The translations under genes and the position numbers were made by a program. Below the pieces are notes generated by a model. That model saw only the letters and a list, made by a program, of their open reading frames with translations. It was not told the origin of the DNA and made no database searches. Positions 1 to 5,990 of a stretch of DNA of 7,112 nucleotides are shown piece after piece. Every line of letters starts with the position of its first letter. Position 1 is the first letter of the stretch. The DNA is from DATFDN01 sp049591635 (GTDB lineage: Bacteria > Pseudomonadota > Alphaproteobacteria > Acetobacterales > Acetobacteraceae): assembly GCA_049591635.1 (NCBI GenBank), contig JBAWFF010000296.1:1-7112 (forward strand), given 5' to 3'.

Positions 1-1
1 G

Positions 2-1534
2 CAGCAGAGCCTGCCGCTCGCCGAGCCGGGTTGGCGCTTCCCGCCGCTGTCGCTGCTCAAGCCGGCTCCGGCGCGCGCCAGCACTGGCCCCTCCCGGGAC
101 GCGCTGGAGGCCAATGCGCGGTTGCTGGAGGGCGTGTTGTCCGACTATGGCGTGCAGGGCACGATCGTCGAGATCCGCCCCGGCCCGGTGGTCACCCTGT
201 ATGAGTTGGAGCCGGCGCCCGGCATCCGCAGTGCCCGCGTCATCGGCCTCGCCGACGACGTGGCGCGCAGCCTTTCGGTCACCGCCGTCCGCATCGCCAC
301 CGTGCCGGGGCGCAACGTCATCGGCATCGAGGTGCCGAACGCCAAGCGCGAGACGGTTTATCTGTCCGAGCTCCTGTCGGCCGAGGACGTCCAGCGCCAC
401 ACCGGCCGGCTCGGCCTCGCGCTCGGCAAGGACATCAGCGGCGCGCCGGTGATGGCCGATCTACAGCGGATGCCGCATCTGATGATCGCCGGCACCACCG
501 GGTCGGGCAAGTCGGTCGGCGTCAACGCGATGATCCTGAGCTTGCTCTATCGGCTCTCGCCCGACCAATGCCGGCTGATCCTGATCGACCCCAAGATGCT
601 GGAGCTGTCCACCTACGAGGGCATCCCGCATCTCATGGCCCCGGTGGTGACGGAGCCCGCCAAGGCCGTCACCGCGTTGAAATGGACGGTGCGCGAGATG
701 GAGCGCCGCTACCGTGCCATGAGCCAGCTCGGCGTCCGCAACATCGGCGGCTACAACGACCGGGTCGCCGATGCGCGGACCAAGGGCGAGGTCGTCACGC
801 GGCGGGTGCAGACCGGGTTCGATCCGGATACCGGGCGGCCGACCTTCGAGGAGCAGCCGCTGGCGCTCGAGCCGATCCCGCTGATCGTCGTCGTGGTGGA
901 CGAGATGGCCGATCTGATGATGGTCGCGGGCAAGGAGATCGAGATCACCGTCCAGCGCCTCGCGCAGATGGCGCGTGCGGCCGGCATCCACGTCATCATG
1001 GCGACCCAGCGGCCCTCGGTCGACGTCATCACCGGCACCATCAAGGCGAACTTTCCGACCCGCATCAGCTTCCAGGTCATCAGCAAGTTCGACAGCCGCA
1101 CCATCCTGGGCGAGCAGGGGGCGGAGCAGCTGCTGGGCCAGGGCGACATGCTCTACATGGCGGGCGGCGGGCGAATCACCCGGGTCCACGGGCCGTTCGT
1201 CTCAGACCAGGAGGTCGAGGCGGTCGTGGCCTTCCTGCGCGACCAAGGCGAGCCCGCCTATGTGGATTCCGTCACCGAAGCCGAGGACGACGATGCCTCA
1301 GGCCCGCTGCCCGGCCTCGGCGCCGAAGGCGGAGAGCGCGGGCTCTACGAGCAGGCGGTCTCGATCGTCGCCCGCGAGGGCAAGGCCAGCACCTCCTTCG
1401 TCCAGCGCCACCTCAACATCGGCTACAACCGCGCCGCCAAGCTCATCGAGCAGATGGAGAAGGAGGGGGTCGTGGGCCCGGCCAATCACGTCGGCAAGCG
1501 CGAGGTGCTGATCCGGCGGACGGCGGACGATTAG
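2..1534 (+). CDS. ftsK: DNA translocase FtsK, C-terminal part (5' end outside window)
   Basis: ATP-driven double-stranded DNA pump that acts at the division septum, moves the chromosome terminus and activates XerCD dimer resolution. The frame is open from base 2 to the TAG at 1532-1534, giving 510 visible residues; the N-terminal membrane domain and linker lie upstream of the window. The first visible stretch (LPLAEPGWRFPPLSLL, then LEANARLLEGVL) is the usual entry into the motor alpha domain, so the TTG at 122 is internal and not a start. Walker A is GTTGSGKS at visible residues 164-171 and Walker B is LIVVVVDE at about 294-301, followed by the conserved ATQRPSVDVITG and FDSRTILG segments. 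After an acidic linker (EAEDDD) comes the C-terminal winged-helix gamma domain (about 445-505, with NIGYNRAAKLIEQME), which reads KOPS sequences. The motor and gamma domains look complete and intact. The identification is firm. Confidence 0.97.
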   Translation, partial: QQSLPLAEPGWRFPPLSLLKPAPARASTGPSRDALEANARLLEGVLSDYGVQGTIVEIRPGPVVTLYELEPAPGIRSARVIGLADDVARSLSVTAVRIATVPGRNVIGIEVPNAKRETVYLSELLSAEDVQRHTGRLGLALGKDISGAPVMADLQRMPHLMIAGTTGSGKSVGVNAMILSLLYRLSPDQCRLILIDPKMLELSTYEGIPHLMAPVVTEPAKAVTALKWTVREMERRYRAMSQLGVRNIGGYNDRVADARTKGEVVTRRVQTGFDPDTGRPTFEEQPLALEPIPLIVVVVDEMADLMMVAGKEIEITVQRLAQMARAAGIHVIMATQRPSVDVITGTIKANFPTRISFQVISKFDSRTILGEQGAEQLLGQGDMLYMAGGGRITRVHGPFVSDQEVEAVVAFLRDQGEPAYVDSVTEAEDDDASGPLPGLGAEGGERGLYEQAVSIVAREGKASTSFVQRHLNIGYNRAAKLIEQMEKEGVVGPANHVGKREVLIRRTADD

Positions 1535-1554
1535 CGGGCTGAAGATTTCCGAAA

Positions 1555-1660
1555 ATGTGATCACATCGGCAGCGTCGGCCCCTGATTTGTGCACATAGTT
1601 GCCTTCGCAGGTGCAGCATTTGTAGACATCTTTCGCACTTGCGAGCGGGATTTGTGGACA
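1555..1660. repeat. Four TGT..ACA motifs at 32-33 bp spacing
   Basis: ATGTGATCACAT (1555-1566) is a perfect 12-bp palindrome. It is followed by ATTTGTGCACA (1585-1595), ATTTGTAGACA (1618-1628) and ATTTGTGGACA (1650-1660). The TGT triplets start at 1556, 1588, 1621 and 1653, which are intervals of 32, 33 and 32 bp, about three helical turns. All motif copies therefore lie on one face of the DNA. Two explanations fit. One is a terminal repeat array of an IS21-family element, whose ends begin with TGT and often carry several repeats. The other is a phased operator array for the downstream permease gene. No IS21 transposase genes are in the window, so the first would be a solo end or remnant. The pattern is certain; its meaning is not. 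Confidence 0.7.
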
Positions 1661-1701
1661 CGAATGCGCGCGACAGCGTGAGGATGCGCGGAAGCGGAGG
1701 G

Positions 1702-1731
1702 GTGACGCCTTACCCTTTCATGAAATAGTAT
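1702..1731 (+). promoter_or_regulatory. Possible promoter of the nickel permease gene
   Basis: GTGACG (1702-1707) and TAGTAT (1726-1731) are separated by 18 bp and could be weak -35 and -10 elements. The perfect palindrome TTTCATGAAA (1716-1725) fills the spacer next to the -10, where a repressor could act. GTATGAC at 1728-1734 overlaps the -10 and matches one half of the E. coli NikR operator (GTATGA...TCATAC), but I see no properly spaced second half. The assignment rests on weak matches only. Confidence 0.25.
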
Positions 1732-1747
1732 GACGCAAGCGGTCCAC

Positions 1748-1753
1748 GGAGAG
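1748..1753 (+). promoter_or_regulatory. Shine-Dalgarno site of the nickel permease gene
   Basis: GGAGAG lies five bases before the ATG at 1759 and supports that start codon. Confidence 0.6.
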
Positions 1754-1758
1754 CGACG

Positions 1759-2817
1759 ATGCGGCGTGCGATCTCCGGAATCCTAAGCGACCGTGCCGGC
1801 CATTTGCGATCCAGGATCGCCGGCATCTATGCGCTCCTCATCGCCGCCAACCTCGCCGCGTGGGCATGGGCGCTGGTGGCCTTCCGCAGCCATCCGGTGC
1901 TGCTTGGCACGGCGCTCCTGGCGTACGGTTTCGGCCTGCGTCACGCGGTGGACGCCGACCACATCGCCGCCATCGACAATGTCACCCGTAAACTGATGCA
2001 GGAGGGCAAGCGCCCCGTCGCGGTCGGCTGCTTCTTCTCGCTGGGCCATTCGACCATCGTCGTGCTTGCCTCGGTCGCGATCGCGGCGACGGCGACCGCG
2101 TTCAAGGACCGTTTCGGCGTCCTTCAAAGCGTCGGCGGCGTCGTCGCGCCATTGGTCTCGGTGCTGTTCCTGCTGGCGATCGCGGTGATGAACATCGTGA
2201 TTCTGGTGGCCGTCTACCGGAGCTTCCATCGCGTGAAGGCCGGCGCCTCCTACATCGACGAGGACTTCAACATGCTGCTGGCCGGCCGCGGCTTTCTTGC
2301 CCGGCTTTTCCGGCCCCTGTTCCGCATGATCCGGCGAAGTTGGCAGATGTATCCGCTCGGCTTGCTGTTTGGCCTCGGCTTCGACACGGCGACGGAGGTC
2401 GGGCTGCTCGGCATTTCCGCGACGCAAGCCTCCCAGGGCCTGTCGGCTTGGTCGATCCTGGTGTTTCCCGCGTTGTTCGCCGCGGGGATGTCACTCGTGG
2501 ACACGACCGACGGCATCCTGATGCTGGGGGCCTACGGATGGGCGTTCGTGAAGCCCATCCGCAAGCTCTACTACAACATGATGATCACCTTCGTTTCCAT
2601 CGTGGTCGCGTTGCTGGTGGGCGGGATCGAGGCGCTTGGCCTCGCCGTGCACCAACTCGATCTGAAAGGACCGTTCTGGGACGGCGTGGGCGCGTTGAAC
2701 GACAATTTCGGCACGATCGGCTACCTGATCATCGCGGTCTTCCTCGTGAGCTGGATCGTGTCCGCCATCATCTATCGCGCCCGAGGGTACGATCGGCTGG
2801 AGGTCGAGATCGGCTGA
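1759..2817 (+). CDS. NiCoT-family nickel/cobalt permease (HoxN/NixA type)
   Basis: Inner-membrane secondary transporter of 352 residues that takes up Ni2+ and/or Co2+ with high affinity to supply metalloenzymes. The family signatures are all present and in order: RHAVDADHI (61-69), the HX4DH motif that defines NiCoT; FFSLGHS (92-98); LGFDTATEVGLL (206-217); and DTTDG (248-252). About eight hydrophobic segments are visible, with a cytoplasmic basic loop around 177-196 between the halves, as expected. Length matches the family norm of about 330-370. The motifs do not tell nickel from cobalt preference. The nearby GdmH-like enzyme, whose family uses nickel, makes nickel the likelier substrate (inference). 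The gene ends only about 17 bases before an insertion sequence, so any original terminator or downstream operon partner has probably been displaced. The ATG at 1759 is preceded by GGAGAG. Confidence 0.95.
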   Translation: MRRAISGILSDRAGHLRSRIAGIYALLIAANLAAWAWALVAFRSHPVLLGTALLAYGFGLRHAVDADHIAAIDNVTRKLMQEGKRPVAVGCFFSLGHSTIVVLASVAIAATATAFKDRFGVLQSVGGVVAPLVSVLFLLAIAVMNIVILVAVYRSFHRVKAGASYIDEDFNMLLAGRGFLARLFRPLFRMIRRSWQMYPLGLLFGLGFDTATEVGLLGISATQASQGLSAWSILVFPALFAAGMSLVDTTDGILMLGAYGWAFVKPIRKLYYNMMITFVSIVVALLVGGIEALGLAVHQLDLKGPFWDGVGALNDNFGTIGYLIIAVFLVSWIVSAIIYRARGYDRLEVEIG

Positions 2818-2837
2818 CGCCCGCTGACAGTGTGGAC

Positions 2838-3578
2838 TCAATGCAGCCAATAGGCGACGGCGGCGGCGAGGCAGACGCCTGCGAGGAAGTTGCAGGCTTT
2901 TTTGTCGTAGCGGGTCGCGATCGCACGCCGGTCCTTCAGACGGTTGAACGCCTCTCTCGATGATGTTGCGGGCCTTGTATGCCTCGGCGTTGGCTCGTGT
3001 CGGCATAGGCGAGATCACGGCCGTGCTGCCCTGGGCGGCCAGATAGGCTCGCACGTCGTTTGCGTCGTAGGCCTTGTCGCCAATCAGACTGCTGGGTGTG
3101 CTCGCGATAGCGAGCAAAGCCCGTGCACCCTGGATGTCGTGGACCTGGCCCCCGGTCAGGAGCAGGGCGTAAAGGCGTCCGAGCCCGTCGCAGAGGGCGT
3201 GGATCTTGGTCGTGCGTCCGCCGCGCGAGCGGCCGATGGCTTGGCCATGCTCCCCCCTTTTGCGCCGGATGCCGAGCGATGCGCGCGAACCGCGGTGCTG
3301 TCCACCATCGCCACCAGCGGCGGTTCCTCGCTGGCTGCCAGTGTCGCGAACAGCTCCTGCCATAGGCCGCGTTGGCTCCAGCGATTGAAGCGATTGAACA
3401 GCGTCGTGCGCGGGCCATACTCGTCCGGCAGTGCCCGCCACCGCAGTCCCTCGCGGAAGCGGTGCGGAATGCCGCTGATCACCCGCCGGTCGTCAACTCG
3501 TGGCTTGCCGCCCAGGTGGGGCAACAAAGGTTCGATCAACGCCCATTTCCTGTCACTCAGCCAGAAGAGTTCCGCCAT
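2838..3578 (-). pseudogene. IS5-family (IS427-like) DDE transposase, frameshift-disrupted
   Basis: Transposase read in two frames. The upstream frame starts with MAELFWLSDRKWALIEPLLP at the ATG ending at 3578 and contains the first catalytic Asp (MVDSTAVRAHR, residue 93). The downstream frame continues with GQAIGRSRGGRTTKIHAL, the second Asp in LIGDKAYD and the catalytic Glu in ARNIIER. The frames join by a -1 shift at an AAAAGGGGGG run (plus-strand 3252-3261), the type of site that IS427-group elements use for programmed frameshifting, so this break is probably natural. A second break is not. Just after NIIER, at the GA-repeat around 2951-2958, one extra base puts the conserved tail in another frame. 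That tail, AFNRLKDRRAIATRYDKKA followed by the segment ending in YWLH, stops at 2838. The intact tail argues for a recent lesion or a sequencing error. As written, full-length transposase cannot be made. Confidence 0.85.
3252..3261 (-). promoter_or_regulatory. A4G6 slippery run, probable -1 frameshift site
   Basis: On the minus strand the run reads AAAAGGGGGG at exactly the place where homology to IS5 transposases moves from one frame to the -1 frame (ASGAKGG to GQAIGRSRGG). This fits programmed -1 frameshifting between the two transposase frames. Confidence 0.55.
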
Positions 3579-3645
3579 GATCCTTTCCCTCCTGGAGACC
3601 TTGAATCAGACACGTCGTGACCGGCGCAATGGGTACGGACCCTAG

Positions 3646-4077
3646 TGCGGCGTTTCCATGGATCGACTCCTATCACGCTGCCTCGGCGATCTTGTAGGTC
3701 CAGTGATGGATAACGGGGTCTTTGTTGACGTCGTCGACGTAGGCGAGGATTCTTGCTTTGAGTTCGGCCTTGGATACGACGCGGATGTGGCGAAGCATCG
3801 AACGCGCCATCTTGGAGAAGAAGCCCTCGACGAGGTTGAGCCAGGAGCCGTGCTTGGGCGTGAACACGAACGAGAAGCGGCCCTGAGGCTGGCTGTCGAC
3901 CCACGTCTTGGTCTCCTACGAGACGTGAGCCGAGTGGTTGTCGAGGATGACCTTGATGCTGGTGTCCGAGGGATAGGCAGCGTCGAGCTTCTTGAGGGTG
4001 CGATCGCGGCCGCGGCGGCAGGTCGGGCGCGGTGGTGCCGATCGCCTGGATGCCCGGCTTTTCGTCCCGTCGGCTAC
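3646..4077 (-). mobile_element. IS630-family insertion sequence remnant
   Basis: Only the 3' part of an IS630-type transposase survives, in pieces. The 3' flank begins beside the CTAG at 3642-3645. This could be the edge of the element next to a TA target, as IS630 elements insert at TA, but I see no matching inverted repeat on the truncated side near 4080-4110. Boundaries are therefore estimates. The remnant lies between the IS5-like element and the gdmH-like gene. Confidence 0.55.
3673..4066 (-). pseudogene. IS630-family transposase remnant, multiply broken
   Basis: The surviving C-terminal part reads FVFTPKHGSWLNLVEGFFSK and continues to the stop at 3673. It carries the WLNLVE segment that supplies the last catalytic acidic residue of IS630 transposases. 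Upstream in the same frame is IKVILDNHSAHVS with the second catalytic Asp (DNHSAH), followed by a TAG stop (plus-strand 3916-3918) where family members usually have a sense codon (SKET). Further upstream DEKPGIQAIGTTAPDLPP, with the first catalytic Asp region, is in a different frame and joins directly to DRTLKKLDAAYP near 3999-4019. The roughly 40 residues normally between them are missing. Everything before DEK (4066) is absent. The gene is certainly dead. Confidence 0.85.
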
Positions 4078-4169
4078 GATTCGGCCTTGATCTGAGTCGA
4101 TTGCGCTGCTAGGCTTAGTGGTTTGCCTCTGGATCTAACATAGGGTCGCCAAAGCAGGAGTATGCCTCG
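4067..4169 (+). promoter_or_regulatory. Leader region of the gdmH-like operon
   Basis: This is the only sequence between the transposase remnant and the gdmH-like gene, so any local promoter must be here. The best pair I find is TTGATC (4087-4092) and TAGGCT (4110-4115) with 17 bp between them, a poor match to the sigma-70 consensus. AGGAG at 4156-4160 is a good Shine-Dalgarno site, nine bases before the ATG at 4170. I see none of the guanidine riboswitch hallmarks (the ykkC-type conserved CTAGGGTTCCG segment, paired ACGR loops of the mini-ykkC type). The transposon insertion may have replaced the native leader. Confidence 0.3.
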
Positions 4170-5369
4170 ATGGAACGCCGTCGCATAACCAGTCGTGCAG
4201 GTCTGCGATCAGCGCCCGAGAGGGTGCGCCACCACCACCCAGATTACAACAAGCTCGAAACCCAGGGCTGGAAGGCGCTTCAGGCCGAGGGGAAGCTTGC
4301 GAGCGAGGGATGGAACCGGGAGAAGCAATGGGCCCTCGACATGGGCCTCCCCGGCGCTGAGAGCCTGATTGACCGATCGATACCGACTTTCTCTCGGGGC
4401 GAGTTGCCGCATTTCGCCGGGATAAATACCTTCTTGAAGGCACCGTTTGTCGAGAACATCCGTGATGTCGGCAAATACGATGCCGCCATACTCGGTGTCC
4501 CGTTCGACGGTGGCGCGACCTATCGCCCGGGCACACGCTTCGGACCTCAAGGAGTCCGGCGCATCTCGGCTCTCTATACGCCTTACAATTACGAGACTGG
4601 CGTCGATCTTCGCGAGCAGATGACGCTCTGCGACGCTGGCGACGTCTTCGCCATCCCCGGCAACCTCGAGAAGAGCTTCGACCAGATTACGCGCGGCGTC
4701 GCGCATGTGTTCTCGTCGGGCGCCCTGCCGATCATCATCGGCGGAGACCACTCGATTGGCTTTCCGTGCGTCCGCGGCATTGCGCAATGCACATCGAAGC
4801 GCATCGGCATTATCCATTTCGACCGGCATATCGACATGCAGGCGAAAGACATGGATGAGCGGATGCACACCACGCCTTGGTATTGGGCCACCGAACTTCC
4901 GAACGTCTCGGCCAAAAACCTGGTACAGCTCGGCATCGGCGGCTGGCAGGTTCCGCGCGACGGCGTGGAAGAGGGGCGCAAACGTGACACGAACGTGCTG
5001 ACGATCCAGGACATCGAGAAGATCGGGCTGGAGAAAACGGCGGAGATCGCTCTTGATCTCGCCTGGCAGGGCACCGACGCCGTCTACATCTCATTCGATA
5101 TAGACGCGTTCGACTGTGGCTTTGTACCGGGGACCGGTTGGCCAGAGCCCGGCGGCTTTCTGCCGCGGGAAGCCTTGCGCATTCTTGGTCTGGTTGCCGC
5201 CCAGGGCATATGCGGGCTCGAAGTTGTTGAGATTGCACCCTGCTATGACACCTCGGATATCACCTCGCTGATGGGCACGCGGCTCGTCGTGGAGACGCTC
5301 GGCTCGCTCGTCGCGCACGGCAAGCTCGGTTCCCACAAGCCACTCATCGACAAGCCCGTCACCTACTGA
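4170..5369 (+). CDS. gdmH: GdmH-like Ni-dependent guanidine hydrolase (ureohydrolase/arginase superfamily)
   Basis: Cytosolic enzyme of 399 residues, probably hydrolysing guanidine to ammonia and urea. All ureohydrolase di-metal ligands are visible: His194 in GGDHS, Asp218/His220/Asp222 in FDRHID, and Asp310/Asp312 in SFDIDAFD. The conserved Glu354 lies in EVVEIAP. Features that point to GdmH rather than agmatinase are Arg instead of the usual Ala in the DAHxD motif, DERMHTTPWYWAT after it (229-241), LVQLGIGGWQVPR (251-263), FVPGTGWPEPGG (318-329), and an N-terminal extension of about 75-100 residues before the catalytic core. From memory these resemble Synechocystis Sll1077, the founding GdmH, shown to need Ni2+. 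The nickel permease nearby and the His-rich protein 16 bases downstream support nickel use. The family also contains agmatinases and guanidinobutyrases, which remain possible. Six ATA isoleucine codons set it apart from ftsK. AGGAG nine bases upstream supports the ATG at 4170; an ATG at 4162 is too close to it and out of frame. Confidence 0.8.
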   Translation: MERRRITSRAGLRSAPERVRHHHPDYNKLETQGWKALQAEGKLASEGWNREKQWALDMGLPGAESLIDRSIPTFSRGELPHFAGINTFLKAPFVENIRDVGKYDAAILGVPFDGGATYRPGTRFGPQGVRRISALYTPYNYETGVDLREQMTLCDAGDVFAIPGNLEKSFDQITRGVAHVFSSGALPIIIGGDHSIGFPCVRGIAQCTSKRIGIIHFDRHIDMQAKDMDERMHTTPWYWATELPNVSAKNLVQLGIGGWQVPRDGVEEGRKRDTNVLTIQDIEKIGLEKTAEIALDLAWQGTDAVYISFDIDAFDCGFVPGTGWPEPGGFLPREALRILGLVAAQGICGLEVVEIAPCYDTSDITSLMGTRLVVETLGSLVAHGKLGSHKPLIDKPVTY

Positions 5370-5375
5370 TCTGGA

Positions 5376-5437
5376 ACGCGGCCTCATGCACGACCACGAC
5401 CAGCACGCGGCTCATGACCACGGCCATGAGGCCGCGT
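5376..5437 (+). promoter_or_regulatory. Alternative hairpins over the start codon of the His-rich gene
   Basis: ACGCGGCCTCATG (5376-5388), which includes the start ATG at 5386, is perfectly complementary to CATGAGGCCGCGT (5425-5437). This would form a 13-bp stem with a 36-base loop that hides the start codon. A near-copy of the first arm, ACGCGGCTCATG (5405-5416), can pair with the same second arm with one bulged G and an 8-base loop, leaving the start codon free. The two folds exclude each other. The gdmH stop (5367-5369) lies just upstream, so a terminating ribosome could also open the first stem, coupling the two genes' translation. The repeats are seen directly; the regulatory role is inferred. 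Confidence 0.5.
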
Positions 5438-5904
5438 CCTCCATGCCGCATCACGTCCCGGGGGCAGGTCACAATCGTCTGAAGGCGGCTGCGCAATGGC
5501 AGGTTCCGCATCGACCTGAGGGTGCGGTGCCACCGCCACCGGCCGAACGTGATCTCGACCTCGTCGAGACAAGCTTTGTCGATGGCTTTGGTCGCGCCCC
5601 GGATCCCACAAGTTTCCTGCGCCTCGCAAAAATACCCTTTGTGGGCGTGGACGGTGCGGGACGTCGGCTGCATCTCTTACGCGTCGAGATGGAGAATATG
5701 ACCGATGTCGGCGCGGTCTCACCGCTGCTGGACGGCGAGGGAATGCGCTACGACCCGCTGCCAGCGCGTATGGTCTCGCAGCGTTCTCGGCTGGCTTTTG
5801 TCTACCACGATGGGCAGAGCCTTGCTCGGCTCGGTTTCAGCGAGGCCCGGGCTTTGGTCGACCAGAGTGCCCCCTCGCATTTTGCGATGACACCGGAGGG
5901 CTGA
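5386..5904 (+). CDS. His-rich protein of unknown family, candidate nickel-binding protein
   Basis: I do not recognise the family of this 172-residue protein. Nine of its first 29 residues are His (2, 4, 7, 10, 12, 14, 22, 23, 29), many in HxH or HDH spacing with acidic neighbours. This resembles the nickel-storing tails of HypB, UreE and SlyD. Residues 45-54 are Pro-rich. From about 55 a soluble alpha/beta-looking domain follows, with segments such as VETSFVDGFGRAPDPTSFLR (61-80), a region ending in MENMTDVG and a final AFVYHDGQSLARLGF segment. There is no signal peptide or membrane segment, so it is probably cytosolic. It follows the gdmH stop by 16 bases with only a weak GGAA (5373-5376) as ribosome site, which suggests translational coupling. 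A role in holding or delivering Ni2+ to GdmH is plausible but inferred from composition and position. The known GdmH maturation proteins GhaA and GhaB (HypA/HypB-like) are not in the window, and this protein lacks the P-loop expected of GhaB. Confidence 0.85.
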   Translation: MHDHDQHAAHDHGHEAASSMPHHVPGAGHNRLKAAAQWQVPHRPEGAVPPPPAERDLDLVETSFVDGFGRAPDPTSFLRLAKIPFVGVDGAGRRLHLLRVEMENMTDVGAVSPLLDGEGMRYDPLPARMVSQRSRLAFVYHDGQSLARLGFSEARALVDQSAPSHFAMTPEG

Positions 5905-5990
5905 TCGACCCGCCGACACGGGGAGCCCAGCGCACGATACGAGATAGTGCGGCGCCGGTGAGTTCCGCGCCTTGGGTGGAGGAGAGCGCA
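5905..5990 (+). other. Gap between the His-rich and CDF-like genes
   Basis: The gap has 86 bases and no visible T-run terminator. CGCAC (5931-5935) and GTGCG (5947-5951) could form a weak 5-bp hairpin with an 11-base loop. GGAGGAGAG (5978-5986) is a strong ribosome-binding site that sets the start of the next gene at ATG 5991 rather than the in-frame GTG at 5958. Confidence 0.5.

Larger units (their letters stand above)
1535..1758. other. Intergenic gap between ftsK and the nickel permease gene
   Basis: This gap of 224 bases holds no convincing gene. Its first half carries the four-copy TGT..ACA motif array listed separately. Its second half carries a possible promoter and the Shine-Dalgarno site of the permease gene. 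I see no rho-independent terminator with a T-run after ftsK. I also see nothing that resembles a cobalamin riboswitch, which sometimes precedes cobalt transporters. Confidence 0.6.
2835..3607 (-). mobile_element. IS5-family insertion sequence (IS427-like group), approximate ends
   Basis: The element holds one two-frame IS5-type transposase read on the minus strand. Candidate terminal inverted repeats are GACTCAA at 2835-2841 and TTGAATC at 3601-3607, which match at six of seven positions. The similarity seems to extend outward with small gaps (TGACAGTGTG on the left against ACACGTCGTGACC on the right), so the true tips may lie some 10-15 bases further out. I could not identify a clear target-site duplication. 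The left tip falls almost directly after the permease stop codon. The right tip adjoins the IS630-family remnant, so the two elements sit back to back. Confidence 0.7.

Noticed and set aside
461..1189. Long antisense frame opposite ftsK
   Set aside because: It is an Asp/Arg/His-rich shadow of a GC-rich gene and encodes no recognisable motif.
568..1542. Long frame on the plus strand overlapping ftsK
   Set aside because: Pro/Arg/Gly-rich shadow translation; the ftsK frame has clear conserved motifs over the same bases.
1555..1566. CRP/FNR-type binding site at ATGTGATCACAT
   Set aside because: The half-sites abut with no 4-6 base spacer, so the palindrome does not match either consensus.
1650..1660. 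DnaA box in the TTTGTGGACA motif
   Set aside because: It differs from TTATCCACA on either strand at key positions, and no other origin features are present.
3632..3643. GGGT-ACGG-ACCC hairpin between the two insertion sequences as a terminator
   Set aside because: The stem is only 4 bp and no T-run follows; it may simply be part of an insertion-sequence end.
3658..4095. Plus-strand frame across the IS630 remnant
   Set aside because: The minus strand carries clear transposase homology here; the plus frame is its shadow.
4067..4169. Guanidine riboswitch before gdmH
   Set aside because: I looked for the conserved segments of the three guanidine riboswitch classes and found no convincing match; the space between the transposase remnant and the gene is only about 100 bases.
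5958..5990. GTG start of the CDF-like gene at 5958
   Set aside because: A strong GGAGGAGAG lies just before ATG 5991, and the 11 extra residues add nothing typical of CDF proteins.
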